Source of the DNA: Cyanobacteria bacterium SBLK
GTDB lineage: Bacteria > Cyanobacteriota > Cyanobacteriia > Cyanobacteriales > Spirulinaceae
Reading direction: 5' to 3'
Assembly (NCBI GenBank): GCA_017746715.1
Contig: JAGHZQ010000058.1
Coordinates: forward strand, 1-49,969
DNA: 49,969 nucleotides
Shown: piece after piece, positions 18,456 to 26,664 of the stretch
Layout of the letters: the number at the start of each line of letters is the position of its first letter
Position numbering within the stretch: the stretch's first letter is position 1
Notes under the pieces: model-generated
Database searches by the model: none
What the model was told of the DNA's origin: nothing
What the model saw: the letters and a program-made list of their open reading frames with translations, nothing else
Translations under genes and position numbers: made by a program

Positions 18456-18935
18456 TTAATGTTTTGATGTTCGACGTAAATTTCTCCAAAATGCTCTGGT
18501 TGAATCAAGCCAAAGCCGCAAAAATGAAGTTTTTTCTTGGCTTTCTGGGTGTGGTATTTCTTGAGTGGGATTGACTACAGGAGTTTGTTCGAGGTTGCTG
18601 TAGTAGTCTGCTTTGGCCACTCTATCGATACGACGATTAGCTTCGACCTCCTCATTTGTCCAAGAGCCAGCTTTAATGATACGTCCGCGCCGAATGAAGT
18701 AGTGAGAGCGACAAGCAAAACTCCAATTTCCAATTGACGGTGACAAAGTGACTGTCTCTCCATCAAATTTCATGTTCCAATCATGAGGAGTCAATGGTGT
18801 AACCACTTCCTCGCCGCAGCCGCAGCAGCAGAGATGGATAGCCGTGGCATACTCCATAGAAATATAGAGTACGCCAGCCTGCAATTGCTCTGGAATTTGG
18901 GTGACGAATTGGTGTTTGAGATGGGTATGTTGCAT
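18456..18935 (-). CDS. DUF6527 family protein of a ubiquitin-like conjugation operon
   Basis: A 159-residue protein starting MQHTHLKHQFVTQIPEQL. The core has CCCGCGEEVVTPL, then the block DGETVTLSPSIGNWSFACRS followed by HYFI. I recognise this as DUF6527. The CxC and CxxxH pairs suggest a zinc site. Its ATG shares one base with the stop of the E1 gene (TAATG), so translation is coupled. A frame extends upstream into the E1 gene but its extra residues are not family-like, so the internal ATG at 18935 is used. DUF6527 genes recur beside ThiF/E1 and multiubiquitin genes. Its role (ligase-like, deconjugating or structural) is not established by sequence. Confidence 0.8.
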   Translation of the reverse strand: MQHTHLKHQFVTQIPEQLQAGVLYISMEYATAIHLCCCGCGEEVVTPLTPHDWNMKFDGETVTLSPSIGNWSFACRSHYFIRRGRIIKAGSWTNEEVEANRRIDRVAKADYYSNLEQTPVVNPTQEIPHPESQEKTSFLRLWLDSTRAFWRNLRRTSKH

Positions 18936-20107
18936 TATACAAGATCCAGATTGGTTATCGTATTTCCATCTGTCGTATACGTACAGTGATGTTCTTTTTC
19001 TAGGTCTCGGTAGAAGCCTCGGATTTGCTTCCACTTTATTACAGCCGAAGCGGCATTCTTCGCATTGAGTTCGACAACTTGAATATTGGTAGCATAGAGG
19101 TTATCGTCACCACCCGCTTCAAACGAAATTCTGCCGTAAACGTGTTCGCGTTTGTCTGGAGTGCTAGTCGTAACTCGCAGGATGCCACCTAGCGATCCAT
19201 CAACCAATTCTAGCCCCATGCCCACATCAATGAAAGGTACATCTAGCTCCTCAAGTTTCTGAAAGATTTGATGCTTCACAAGACCACTATCGATGCAAAC
19301 AAATACGAAAGTTAGTCCCTCTAGCAAGTTAAGGTTATTGGCATCAATTGCTACAGCATGAGAATGGATATTGCAGTGCATCTTTGAGTAAATGCTTTTT
19401 AGATAATCAACCTTTGAGGAATAGTTTCGGAGTTCGTCAATTGAGGGTGCGCCCGGTGCGCGGAAAGCATTGTGCTGAAGGAATTTGTCTCTGTCGAATA
19501 GATGAATATCTTGCACGGGAGTTTTGGCAACAAAATCAAGCACGTAAGACCCTGTGCCACCTAAGCCAATAATCCCTATCTTTTCAGAGGCCAAGCGCTC
19601 AACAAGCATACCTATACCTGCTCGACTGGAGGCAGTATCAATATAGGCGAAAACACTTTCCTCTTCTTCATGAGGTACTGGAAAGATACGCGCACTTATA
19701 CCAGGCTTCAAAACTCTTGCTTGAGCCGAAATGATATTAGCGTAAGTAGACATTTTGTGATAATAGTCCGTATAACCTTTCTCTGGCTTATTTGAAAGAA
19801 GATGCTTTGCCATTATTCCATTGCCTAAGTCTTGATTTACACTTCGATTCAATATTTGGTGAATTGGCAGACCATCTGCTTTGCAAGGACACTCACCGTT
19901 AAAATAGGCAATGTGACTTTTTGGTTTGCGAGTAACATTTCCAGCTAAGTCTAACTCAGAAATGAGGATTCCAGTTTTTACTTGTTTTTGGGCATTCACG
20001 TAGGGAATTTCGTTCAGGAGAAGCAAACCGCCACGAATTTCGACAGAATAGCCCTCTTCGCGCAGACGCTTAAGGTCTGGACTATGATTTATCAGTTTTG
20101 GTGACAT
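18935..20107 (-). CDS. E1-like ThiF adenylyltransferase with DUF6791-like N-terminal domain
   Basis: A 390-residue protein. The C-terminal two thirds form a Rossmann ThiF/E1 fold: nucleotide loop KIGIIGLGGTGSYVLDF, acidic DIHLFDRDKFLQHNAFR, and TFVFVCIDSG at the usual E1 Asp position. E1 enzymes activate the C-terminus of a ubiquitin-like protein by adenylation. The N-terminal 150 residues match my memory of DUF6791 (SHIAYFNGECPCKADGLPI, GYTDYYHKMSTYANIISAQA). This region includes the conserved-looking CPC and may serve as the E2-like or partner-binding part. ATG at 20107 lies inside the end of the multiubiquitin gene (26-base overlap). No CxxC zinc pairs typical of MoeB/ThiF are seen. Assignment to the E1 superfamily is firm; conjugation activity is inference. 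Confidence 0.88.
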   Translation of the reverse strand: MSPKLINHSPDLKRLREEGYSVEIRGGLLLLNEIPYVNAQKQVKTGILISELDLAGNVTRKPKSHIAYFNGECPCKADGLPIHQILNRSVNQDLGNGIMAKHLLSNKPEKGYTDYYHKMSTYANIISAQARVLKPGISARIFPVPHEEEESVFAYIDTASSRAGIGMLVERLASEKIGIIGLGGTGSYVLDFVAKTPVQDIHLFDRDKFLQHNAFRAPGAPSIDELRNYSSKVDYLKSIYSKMHCNIHSHAVAIDANNLNLLEGLTFVFVCIDSGLVKHQIFQKLEELDVPFIDVGMGLELVDGSLGGILRVTTSTPDKREHVYGRISFEAGGDDNLYATNIQVVELNAKNAASAVIKWKQIRGFYRDLEKEHHCTYTTDGNTITNLDLV

Positions 20108-20774
20108 TAAAGATTGTTCCTTGTTTGATTTTAACAACTCCACCAGCAGCTAGTTCGCCTTGAGAGGTCTGAGAATCGGCTTTACGGTAGGTAACAGAAA
20201 AATAGGATTTTGGATTGTGTGAACCCGGACAAGCTAACTGGACAATCTGCTCGTAGGTGACTTCTGAACCTTTTACGACGTGCGATCGCCCATTAATAAC
20301 GATCTGAATTTCGATCGCTGGACGAGGAGCAGTGATAAAACGCTCGACTCCCGGAGCAGTCAAATCGATCGTTTCCTCGGGTTTAATTAGCGTGTCTGTG
20401 CCTCCGCGAACCTCAAGAAATACGGCTCGGTCATTGCCTACACCAGAAAGTGTATAGAGATCCGATCCTTGCATTGTTGATTTGCCCCAAAGAATCTCGC
20501 GATCGTCGAGAGTCAATTTGAAAGTGCGATCGGTTTGAAAGGCTACAAATTTCTCAACACCTTTTCGACGCAAATCGAAAGGCTCATCTAGACGAATATC
20601 CTCAAAATCTCCTGAAGGCAAAATAGCATTGAGGCTAAAATCACCCCGTGGATCGATTCCTGCTGCGGTAAGAATTTGACGACCCAGAGGTACAGGATCG
20701 TTGAGTTCGATAGACCGGAAGTTTAGATCGTTCAGTGCAAACTTGATACGATATCGGTCATTTGTATTATTCAT
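20082..20774 (-). CDS. Multiubiquitin-domain protein (three ubiquitin-like repeats)
   Basis: A 230-residue protein built of three ubiquitin-like beta-grasp repeats of about 70-80 residues. They start at YRIKFALNDLNF, RTFKLTLDDREILW and IEIQIVINGRSHVV. The first two close with GVEKFVAF and GVERFITA, and the third closes with GTIFNVTKTDKS. This is the multiubiquitin family found with ThiF-type E1 genes. There is no terminal Gly-Gly, so any conjugation must use another C-terminal end or follow processing. ATG at 20774 has GGAG at the proper distance, and the upstream extension is not family-like. It is the first gene of the operon, with divergent half-sites immediately upstream. Confidence 0.87.
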   Translation of the reverse strand: MNNTNDRYRIKFALNDLNFRSIELNDPVPLGRQILTAAGIDPRGDFSLNAILPSGDFEDIRLDEPFDLRRKGVEKFVAFQTDRTFKLTLDDREILWGKSTMQGSDLYTLSGVGNDRAVFLEVRGGTDTLIKPEETIDLTAPGVERFITAPRPAIEIQIVINGRSHVVKGSEVTYEQIVQLACPGSHNPKSYFSVTYRKADSQTSQGELAAGGVVKIKQGTIFNVTKTDKS

Positions 20775-20788
20775 GTGAGGCACTCCTC

Positions 20789-20861
20789 GTGTTATGGTCA
20801 AATTAACGAGTGTTATAGGAAGGGTCAAAAAATATAACGCTCTTGATATCCACTATAACGA
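20789..20861. promoter_or_regulatory. Four-site mirror-symmetric operator between divergent promoters
   Basis: Four related 7-mers lie in the space between the multiubiquitin and XRE genes. GTGTTAT at 20789-20795 and GTGTTAT at 20810-20816 are direct. ATAACGC at 20834-20840 and ATAACGA at 20855-20861 are inverted. Each like-oriented pair is 21 bases apart, two helical turns. All four are symmetric about position 20825. This is the geometry expected for cooperative binding of a dimeric XRE regulator controlling both promoters. Binding by the adjacent regulator is inference. Confidence 0.65.
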
Positions 20862-20881
20862 TTGTGATTGATCGTGTCAAG

Positions 20882-21256
20882 ATGGAAGCTAGCCCAGATC
20901 CAAAGAACATCGGTAGAAATATTCGCGAGCTACGCAAGGCCGAAGGCTTGTCACAAACTCAGTTTGCCAAGAAAGTTAAACTGACCCAATCAGCTATCTC
21001 ACAGTTTGAAGATGGTAAACGAGTTCCTTCTACACAAGCGCTTCAGAAGATTGCCACAGCGTTTAACATTTCGATGGATAATCTAATGGGTAGAGAAGTC
21101 TCTGATGAAGAAGATTCCAGTAAAGATGCTGCAATCCAAGCTCTTGTGAGAATGTTGAAGAATCCAAATGTAAAAAAGGAGAATATTTTAAGTTTAAATA
21201 GATTTGTTGCTGATATTTATGATACTAATGATGAAGATGACAAAGGAGATAAATGA
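20882..21256 (+). CDS. XRE-family (Cro/CI) transcription regulator
   Basis: A 124-residue protein. Residues about 8-65 form a Cro/CI helix-turn-helix (IGRNIRELRKAEGLSQTQFA, KLTQSAISQFEDGKRVPS, LQKIATAFNISMDNLMG). The C-terminal half is an acidic tail. ATG at 20882 is preferred because the upstream TTG codon at 20843 falls among the operator half-sites. The stop overlaps the ATG of the ImmA/IrrE gene (ATGATG). The pair is the familiar arrangement of a repressor with its metalloprotease, in which proteolysis of the HTH protein relieves repression. It probably represses the ubiquitin-like operon and itself through the half-sites upstream. Confidence 0.9.
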   Translation: MEASPDPKNIGRNIRELRKAEGLSQTQFAKKVKLTQSAISQFEDGKRVPSTQALQKIATAFNISMDNLMGREVSDEEDSSKDAAIQALVRMLKNPNVKKENILSLNRFVADIYDTNDEDDKGDK

Positions 21257-22158
21257 TGTCCGAACAACCAAATCATCGCAATCCTTTTTTTGAGAAGGTG
21301 GACGAAGATCCAGAGTATGAAGTTGGGAAAGTTCTTAAAGAGATTGGGTGGGATGGTTTGAGTTTACCCATCGATCTCATTGAAATTTGCGATATGTACG
21401 GCTTCGCTTATCAGTTTACTCCTTGCCCAGAAATGGAAGAGAAAGCTACTGTTGAGTTTTATGGGCAAGGAGATTTTAAAATCATCATTAATACATACGA
21501 TACAGACAAATCTGACGATTTTTCTGAGAATGCAGTCTGTCGCAGAAGGCAACGATTTTCCTTGGCACATGAAATTGGGCATTGCATATACGCAAGTCAT
21601 ACCGATGTTGCCCTTCAACAAAACTTACAAAATCCCTCTAATCCTCATAGTAAGAGCTACATCAAGCGTAGAGAAAACCAAGCAAACCAATTTGCTGCAC
21701 ATCTTTTGATACCGAGGAAAGCCTTTGATATACGCAGTCGTAAGTTTGGTTGGGATGATATCGATCAACTTATCCAATTTATATCGGAAACATTCGATGT
21801 ATCATACCAAGTTGCCCTACAGCAAACAGCAGTTCTAGCTGATTTTCCCTGTCTTGCTTTGCTATTTAAGAGGAATGGATCTCTGTTGCGAATGCCTTCT
21901 TTCTCTCCAGACTTTAAAGAAACAAAATTATTTTATCCAAAATGGCAAAACGCACCTGAAAAAACCGGCGCTAAAAAATTGCTTGGAGACTCAATAGCAA
22001 AAGATTCAGTCAGAAAACGTTATCGAGATGCTTCAGATTGGTTTCCTAATTTACCAGAGTGGAAAACAGAGAAATATGAGATTATAGAAATATCTATACC
22101 TTTAGGGAAATACGGTGTTGGGACATTTCTAGAAATCAACGAACTTGATGAATATTGA
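21256..22158 (+). CDS. ImmA/IrrE-family zinc metallopeptidase
   Basis: A 300-residue protein with the gluzincin motif HEIGH (H105 and H109) in FSLAHEIGHCIYASH. It is followed by the family block RRENQANQFAAHLLIPRKAF, which supplies the third ligand Glu. IrrE/ImmA enzymes cleave or antagonise XRE repressors in response to DNA damage or phage signals. Of two tandem ATG codons, 21256 is seven bases from AAAGGAG and is preferred over 21253. The C-terminal 120 residues are extra to the peptidase core and may be the sensor. It is coupled to the XRE gene upstream, and a terminator-like hairpin follows the stop. Confidence 0.9.
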   Translation: MSEQPNHRNPFFEKVDEDPEYEVGKVLKEIGWDGLSLPIDLIEICDMYGFAYQFTPCPEMEEKATVEFYGQGDFKIIINTYDTDKSDDFSENAVCRRRQRFSLAHEIGHCIYASHTDVALQQNLQNPSNPHSKSYIKRRENQANQFAAHLLIPRKAFDIRSRKFGWDDIDQLIQFISETFDVSYQVALQQTAVLADFPCLALLFKRNGSLLRMPSFSPDFKETKLFYPKWQNAPEKTGAKKLLGDSIAKDSVRKRYRDASDWFPNLPEWKTEKYEIIEISIPLGKYGVGTFLEINELDEY

Positions 22159-22180
22159 TGAATAATGCTGACGATTAAAG

Positions 22181-22213
22181 AAACCCTCCGAACCCAAAAA
22201 CTCGGTGGGTTTT
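22181..22213 (+). terminator. Rho-independent-like terminator after the ImmA/IrrE gene
   Basis: The arms AAACCCTCCGA (22181-22191) and TCGGTGGGTTT (22202-22212) pair with one G-T or mismatch step around a ten-base loop. The hairpin ends in a short T run. It lies 23 bases after the stop codon at 22158 and fits the end of the XRE/ImmA transcript. The T-tract is short, so efficiency is uncertain. Confidence 0.6.
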
Positions 22214-22345
22214 ACCGTCATGGGACAACGTTAAACAATCTTGCTGGCTTCCTCGAAATCGCACTCTAATAACAAAAATGAGAAATAAATCCTGCCAAAA
22301 AGAGACAAGCGATCGCTTGATAGTTCTCCTCAAGTGATAACTTCT

Positions 22346-24190
22346 TCATTGACAATTATCGAGCGATCGCGCTACCAAATCCCCAATCAAATCCAAGCGA
22401 AACTCCGCCACCCATTCCAACAAACGCGCCTTCAATTGAGACTGAGAATCTGGCAATTGCCCGATCGCCTGCTTGACGAGAAGCGGGTCTCCCGTATCCG
22501 CAGCATCGGCCAATTGTTCCAACAGCGATACCGAAACTTTGGATAGAGATTGTAAAGTGAATTGTAGGGAAATGCGCGAATCCGGCATCTCGAAAGCACT
22601 ATCCACCGAAGGCTGTTCGTACAGGTATTTCACCCCCAAATGCTTGGCCATCTTCTCAAAAATGACATCCTCGCGAAATGGTTTGACCACCAGATCGTTA
22701 TAACCCACCTTCAACAACTGGGAACGCTTTTGAGATAGAGTGCTGGCCGTCAGGGCGATGATTATCGGGCGATCGCCACCGGGGAGAGAGCGAATTTTTT
22801 GAGTGGCTCGATAGCCGTCCATCACCGGCATCCGAATATCCATCCAAATCAAGTGAGGTTTCCAGTCCTTCCATTGCTCTACCGCTTCTCGTCCGTTAAC
22901 GGCTTCCCTCACTTCAAATCCAACCTCTTTCAAAAACCGCGTTAACAACAAGCGATTTTCCGCAACATCCTCAACCACTAAAATGCGATACTCCGGCTGA
23001 CCCGGTGCCAAGATGCTGACCCGACCCCGTTCCATATAATTTCGCACGTCTTCCGCTCGAGCGAGTTTCGCATCGATAGTAAAGTGAAAGCAACTGCCCG
23101 AGCCGACGCGACTTTCAACCGTCATTTCTCCCCCCATCAATTCCACGTAGCGGCGACTGATGGGCAATCCTAACCCCGTCCCCTGCTGAGATTTGCGCCC
23201 CGCCTCCGTTTGGACGAAAGAAGCAAATAACAAATCCATTTCTTCCACAGCAATTCCCATCCCCGTATCTTCAACAGTAAACGCCAAACGACAGCGATCG
23301 CCAGAAGATTCTACCCGTCTGGCCTCGAGGCGCACCGATCCGGTTTCTGTAAATTTAATCGCATTGCCCAACAAATTGATGAGGATTTGGCGCAATTTGC
23401 GATCGTCGGTTTTAATATAGTGAGGAAGTTGAGAAATACCGTCAAACTCCAAATTCAAACCCTTGGTCTCGGCTTTCAAGCGAAACATCTCCTCTAAAGT
23501 CTCCAATAAGCGAATAAAATCGAAACTGCGCTCCACCAGAACCACGCCTTCCGCTTCAATTTTGAACATTTCCAAGACATTATCGATCAGTCCCAACAAA
23601 TGCTGACTGCTGCGATTGACAATATCGAGATATTCTTGCTGTTCGCGAGTAAAGCCATCGGTTCGCGCTAACAATTGGGTAAAGCCGAGAATGCTATTTA
23701 GGGGAGTTCGCAATTCGTGGCTCATATTGGCCAAAAAGCGGCTTTTTGTGCGGTTGGCAGCTTCGGCTTCTTCCTTGGCCCGCTCGAGGGCTTGCATTTG
23801 CCTTCTCTTGCAGTCTCCATCGATATTGCGGGCGATCGCGCAGCAAAATTCTTGGCCTCGGTATTGAGAGAGGTGGAGAACGACCTCCACGTTCAGGGTT
23901 CGGCCTTCCTTCGTGCGGTAGATGGATTGCAAAGATAAGCGCCTTCGCTCTCGTAACCGACGAAAGCGGCTTTTCCACCTCCGCGTCGAGAGTCCCGATT
24001 CGAGGTGGCCTAGGTGCATTCCTCCCGTGAGTTCCTCGCGAGAATATTTCAGGATCGACGCGGTGGAATGATTGGCGTAAAAGAGGCGACCGGAGGGTTT
24101 GACGAAAAAGATGCAGTCTCGCGATCGGTGGAACGCGAAACGCAGCAATTGCAGGTTTTTCTGAGTGGATGGAGGAGCGGTTTTGCTCAT
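22346..24190 (-). CDS. PAS-histidine kinase-receiver hybrid sensor
   Basis: A 614-residue cytoplasmic hybrid kinase. A PAS domain (about residues 15-125, FVKPSGRLFYANHSTASIL) is followed by HisKA with the phospho-His in FLANMSHELRTPLNSILGF. The HATPase_c domain has the N box LINLLGNAIKFTE, G1 DTGMGI and G2 GTGLGLPISRRYVELMGGEM. A C-terminal receiver follows (ILVVEDVAENRLLL, Asp in LIWMDIRMPVMDGY, VKPF). The tail after residue 530 is helical and may be an HPt-like or output segment, though a His motif is not clear. There is no TM segment. It stands alone between the ubiquitin-like locus and a coupling-protein remnant, so its partner cannot be named. Confidence 0.92.
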   Translation of the reverse strand: MSKTAPPSTQKNLQLLRFAFHRSRDCIFFVKPSGRLFYANHSTASILKYSREELTGGMHLGHLESGLSTRRWKSRFRRLRERRRLSLQSIYRTKEGRTLNVEVVLHLSQYRGQEFCCAIARNIDGDCKRRQMQALERAKEEAEAANRTKSRFLANMSHELRTPLNSILGFTQLLARTDGFTREQQEYLDIVNRSSQHLLGLIDNVLEMFKIEAEGVVLVERSFDFIRLLETLEEMFRLKAETKGLNLEFDGISQLPHYIKTDDRKLRQILINLLGNAIKFTETGSVRLEARRVESSGDRCRLAFTVEDTGMGIAVEEMDLLFASFVQTEAGRKSQQGTGLGLPISRRYVELMGGEMTVESRVGSGSCFHFTIDAKLARAEDVRNYMERGRVSILAPGQPEYRILVVEDVAENRLLLTRFLKEVGFEVREAVNGREAVEQWKDWKPHLIWMDIRMPVMDGYRATQKIRSLPGGDRPIIIALTASTLSQKRSQLLKVGYNDLVVKPFREDVIFEKMAKHLGVKYLYEQPSVDSAFEMPDSRISLQFTLQSLSKVSVSLLEQLADAADTGDPLLVKQAIGQLPDSQSQLKARLLEWVAEFRLDLIGDLVARSLDNCQ

Positions 24191-24245
24191 GGTTGCGATT
24201 CGATACGATCCTTTTACGCTTGGATTTTCATGGTAGCCAATCGAG

Positions 24246-25247
24246 CTACTCCCCTGCCTCGCCCCCGATTTTGAGGGCAGATAGGCGCTTTTGCAATCGC
24301 TCTGTTTCTGGAGGGGACGCGATCGCCTCGTCCGGTTCGTCGGGATGGGGCAACAATCGATAGGCTTCCCGAATGCGGTTTTCTAACTCGCGATCGAGGT
24401 CGATGCCTCGGGCGTGGTACTCGGCACGCTGCTCCAATTGGGGTCGGATTTGCGAGTCCCAAAGAGCCTCCGACTCCTTTGCCCGTCGAATATCGCCTTG
24501 AGAGACAGGGATTTTGAGCGGGTAGGGAAAGAGTGCCTCGCTGCCCGAACCGTAGGCAGGAGAAGTAATCACGCATTTACCTTGAGGAAAGCGAACGATT
24601 TCATCGGCACTAATGGGAGGTTTTTTCTGTACCGACTCGCTCCAGTTAATCGAACGAGTGGTTTGCTGCTGTCCCATCGAGTTCCCCGTGGAACGATTGC
24701 GGAGGGTCACTTCAGTTTCGCCATAGCGCTTGGAATACTGTTCCGCCGTTTCGTAATCTCCGGGGTTGAACAGGACGTGAGTAGAAAGAGCAGAGGCGAT
24801 CGCTTTTCCCTGCTTGTCCCCATAGCGATCGTAGAGTTGGTTGAGACTTTGAATGCCAATAATCGGCACCCCGCCATTGCTGCGATATTCGTTGACCCAG
24901 TAAGCAATCCGATCCAATCGCAAGGATGGAAACTCATCCAAAGAGTAAACGAAGGGCGTTTGCCGCTTTTCCGCTAAATTGCCAACAACGCAGAGATGAA
25001 GCGCCGCAGCCAAAAGCGGGGTCAAAATATCCCGCCGGCTGTCATCGAGTTTGAAAAAGATGGCTTGCTTGCCCTCCAAGCGCACGGGAATGGTACTCTG
25101 ACCGATAAACGCCCGCAGCAGGTCTTTTTGAATGAAAGCGCTGTAAGTTGCTTCGGCTGTCGCTTTAATCCCCGCAACGGTTTTTTCGGCATCCTTAGCA
25201 CTGAGGAGTTGAGAGAAACTGGCTGAAATTCCTTTCTTGTAAGGATT
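24246..25247 (-). pseudogene. 5'-truncated T4SS coupling protein (TraD/TraG/VirD4-like, TraM-recognition region)
   Basis: The open frame runs from just after a stop at 25248-25250 to 24246 (about 333 codons). It resembles the C-terminal half of a VirD4/TraD ATPase: SAFIQKDLLRAFIGQS, GKQAIFFKLDDSRRDILTPL, PFVYSLDEFPSL (Walker B), GVPIIGIQSLNQLYDRYG and NPGDYETAEQYSKRYGE. The Walker A region and N-terminal TM segments that should precede it are absent. The sequence upstream is unrelated and AT-rich. A GTG at 25085 could start a shorter product, but upstream codons still match the family. This is a relic of conjugation machinery, truncated at about 25250 next to the CHAT gene. Confidence 0.75.
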
Positions 25248-25336
25248 TCAAAACCGAAGAATAAAAAATCTACTTTTATCGATTTGCACGGTGCGTATAT
25301 ATGTTGCTAAAATCATGAGCACTACCTTGCCGAAGG

Positions 25337-25450
25337 TTAGAAGGGCGATCCCGCTCGAAAACTTTCCCAATCAAAGTAATGCAAATCAGGGTCTTGGAAT
25401 TCCAACTCGATGTTACTGGTTGCAGCGCAATGATTGTAAGCTACCTGAAT
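25337..25450 (-). pseudogene. Short remnant frame between the coupling protein and the CHAT gene
   Basis: A 37-codon open stretch reads like the end of a protein (IELEFQDPDLHYFDWESF, then RAGSPF and stop). It has no start codon and is bounded by a stop at 25451. The sequence has a protein-like composition, unlike the AT-rich flanks. I cannot name a family. It may be debris from the event that truncated the coupling gene, or chance. Confidence 0.25.
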
Positions 25451-25483
25451 CTACATTGACCATTTTTTAAATGATTTAGGCGA

Positions 25484-26605
25484 ATGATTAAAGGTATTAG
25501 CTTCGATCCAAGATACTACGATGAAGAGAGTAGTAATCAAGTTCAGGACGCGCTTCAGGCAATCGTTGGCGAAGTGGAGCGGGATCGGTTTACTGAAAAT
25601 TATGGCGGCGGAGTCGCAGATTTTTTAGTATTGGGTATTTCATTTCTGACTGTCGGAGGTCTAACAGCTTTTATAAACGCTTTTATGGAGGAAAGAGGTA
25701 GAATCTTAGCTGAAAGAATTTACAAAACAGTTAATGAAGAGCAAAGACAGAAGAAAATACTCGATGACTTCAAAGAAAATTATCCAGAATGCGAAGATAT
25801 TTGGAAACAAGGAATCACTACTATAAGAACTGTTGTTGTTCGTGTAGAAAGTCTAAATCTAACGAGTGAAATTCAAGTACATGAGCCAGCAAATGCTAAT
25901 GACTTGCATAATAAGTTAATAAATTTCTTAAAAGATGTTGTCAATCAAGCTATCTTACTTGAAGAACCAAGGCACTCAAATCAGTGGGAGATCAGAAAAT
26001 TTATGCGTCAAACGAAAGTCACAGTCCTTTTTCTTGCTGCCAATCCACTCACTACTACTCGGCTCAGACTAGATGAAGAAGCACGGCTAATTGAAAAAGC
26101 TATTCAAGGAAGTGAACTAAGTAGTCTTTTTGAAGTTAAACAGTGTTGGGCAGCAAAAATTGATGAATTACAAGGATATCTACTTCGTTATTCACCTGAT
26201 ATTGTCCATTTCAGTGGACATGGAGATTCATCAAGTGAAATAGTTATAGAAAATGATGATGGAAGTCCATATGCCATCCCTCCGGAGAGTTTGGCAAAAT
26301 TATTTTCTGTATTAAAAGATGATATTAAGCTTGTTGTCCTCAACACATGTTATTCAGAACAACAAGCTCAGTCCATTGTCCAAAATATTGAATGTGTAGT
26401 TGGAATGTCTGGGGCTGTTAACGACCGATCTGCTATGAATTTTTCTTACTCTTTCTATCAAGCTCTTGCGTATGGAAGAAATATAAAAACTGCTTTTGAT
26501 CTCGGATGTCTTCAGATCGATCTGAAAAAACTGCCCTCCAGTGAGGTTCTTAGTCTTCTAACAAGAGCAGAGCATTCTGCTGAACTCACGTTTGACAAGC
26601 GATAA
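25484..26605 (+). CDS. Membrane-anchored CHAT-domain protein
   Basis: A 373-residue protein. A hydrophobic segment at about residues 48-66 (FLVLGISFLTVGGLTAFI) is followed by a helical region. The CHAT domain starts at about 182 (VTVLFLAANPLTTTRLRLDE, EEARLIEKAIQ). The catalytic His is in IVHFSGHGD (H246) and the Cys is in LVVLNTCYSEQQA (C289). The VLFLAANP...EEAR start is typical of CHAT domains found in conflict systems with effector-associated or sensor domains. It is AT-rich compared with its neighbours. It lies between a 5'-truncated coupling gene and a 5'-truncated hypothetical gene, so it may have been inserted or exposed by deletion. Protease activity is likely from the intact dyad; target unknown. 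Confidence 0.85.
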   Translation: MIKGISFDPRYYDEESSNQVQDALQAIVGEVERDRFTENYGGGVADFLVLGISFLTVGGLTAFINAFMEERGRILAERIYKTVNEEQRQKKILDDFKENYPECEDIWKQGITTIRTVVVRVESLNLTSEIQVHEPANANDLHNKLINFLKDVVNQAILLEEPRHSNQWEIRKFMRQTKVTVLFLAANPLTTTRLRLDEEARLIEKAIQGSELSSLFEVKQCWAAKIDELQGYLLRYSPDIVHFSGHGDSSSEIVIENDDGSPYAIPPESLAKLFSVLKDDIKLVVLNTCYSEQQAQSIVQNIECVVGMSGAVNDRSAMNFSYSFYQALAYGRNIKTAFDLGCLQIDLKKLPSSEVLSLLTRAEHSAELTFDKR

Positions 26606-26634
26606 CGGTCTAACAATCCGCTTGCATGCTGACC

Positions 26635-26648
26635 GTATCGGGGTACAA
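26635..26648 (+). repeat. 14-bp direct repeat, copy 1 (possible att site)
   Basis: GTATCGGGGTACAA occurs here and again at 29261-29274 in the same orientation. Flanks also share GATAACG and a GCTGACCGT/ACGGTCAGC element. The two copies bracket a truncated gene, a methyltransferase and a tyrosine recombinase. That is the pattern of a small integrative element, but an att role is inference. Confidence 0.4.
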
Positions 26649-26664
26649 TAGGGCGCAATACTAG

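Noticed and set aside
24414..24977. Plus-strand 187-codon frame
   Set aside because: It is antisense to the coupling-protein fragment and lacks any motif.
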